NCBI RefSeq assembly: GCF_000381545.1
Contig: NZ_KB906690.1
Location: 1 to 64,000 of the forward strand
Direction: 5' to 3'
DNA from: Rhodonellum psychrophilum GCM71 = DSM 17998
Lineage (GTDB): Bacteria; Bacteroidota; Bacteroidia; Cytophagales; Cyclobacteriaceae
DNA length: 64,000 bases
Positions 63,888-64,000 of this stretch are shown here, in pieces. The position numbers were made by a program, and so were the translations under genes. Position 1 is the stretch's first letter. The number at the start of each line of letters is the position of its first letter. Under the pieces are notes generated by a model. The model had not been told where the DNA came from. It saw only the letters and a program-made list of their open reading frames with translations, and made no database searches.

Positions 63888-64000
63888 ATGGCAAATATAG
63901 AATATAAAGACTTACTAGATGCTGGTGTCCATTTCGGTCACTTAACAAGAAAGTGGGATCCAAGAATGGCACCATATATCTTCATGGAGAAGAATGGAAT
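63888..64000 (+). CDS. rpsB: 30S ribosomal protein S2 (partial, 5' end)
   Basis: The first 37 codons read [19 protein letters not shown] and then [18 protein letters not shown], the usual start of S2. The gene runs beyond the window edge. It lies 43 bases after rpsI, most likely in the same transcript. Confidence 0.93.
   Translation, partial: MANIEYKDLLDAGVHFGHLTRKWDPRMAPYIFMEKNG

Overview
The window is a chromosomal segment of a Bacteroidota bacterium, most likely order Cytophagales, family Cyclobacteriaceae. The evidence is the many promoters of the Bacteroidota type (TTG, about 19 bases, TAnnTTTG), A-rich leaders without strong Shine-Dalgarno sites, a two-component sensor with a beta-propeller and Y_Y_Y ectodomain, and families typical of the group (DUF4421, DUF2795, DUF349, RNase Y linked to pheT and zapA). 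No phage, insertion sequence, CRISPR array or secretion island was seen. The genus assignment is inference.

Layout. Positions 1-320 hold a promoter and a degenerate tRNA-like gene on the minus strand. Positions 320-7040 carry an ALDH7-type dehydrogenase, a DUF4421 protein, a long AT-rich gene-free stretch, a glycosyltransferase and an aspartate aminotransferase. Positions 7.1-9.1 kb are a redox set: MarR regulator, ferredoxin-NADP reductase and 2Fe-2S ferredoxin. Positions 9.1-17 kb are minus-strand genes: a proton antiporter, a DUF389 membrane protein, and methylmalonyl-CoA mutase mutB and mutA. The mutase chaperone MeaB lies at 20.4-21.4 kb beyond a split 5'-nucleotidase pair and dnaA. Positions 21.9-25.8 kb hold HemJ, SCO, cytochrome c, MerC and an aminotransferase.

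Positions 25.4-32.4 kb form one minus-strand run: a large propeller sensor kinase, a receiver-kinase hybrid, an ABC ATPase, a permease with histidine-rich loops, and a DUF3299-like exported protein. This looks like a signal-controlled metal-handling or envelope operon and is the most interesting gene cluster here. Positions 32.5-44.5 kb are mostly housekeeping: sucD, an ABC-F protein, an M20 peptidase, MtfA-like peptidase, then pheT, a coiled-coil protein, zapA and rny in one run, DUF1684, radC and rpsT. Positions 44.7-64 kb hold a phospholipase C/S1-P1 type hydrolase, another aminotransferase, ettA, DUF349, a LiaF-like/LytS/LytTR signalling set, ispD, queA, an ABC permease, recA, DUF3108, a PhoB/PhoR-like pair, an RluA pseudouridine synthase, and the rplM-rpsI-rpsB ribosomal run, which leaves the window.

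Beyond genes, the main discovery is a dispersed, degenerate repeat of about 90-140 bp. Five copies lie in intergenic gaps near 35.4, 37.8, 47.5, 51.4 and 54.4 kb, each beside at least one gene 3' end. A second, short hairpin repeat forms 42-bp near-identical direct repeats around a tiny membrane-protein gene at 47.7-47.9 kb. All statements rest on reading the sequence; no searches or folding programs were run.
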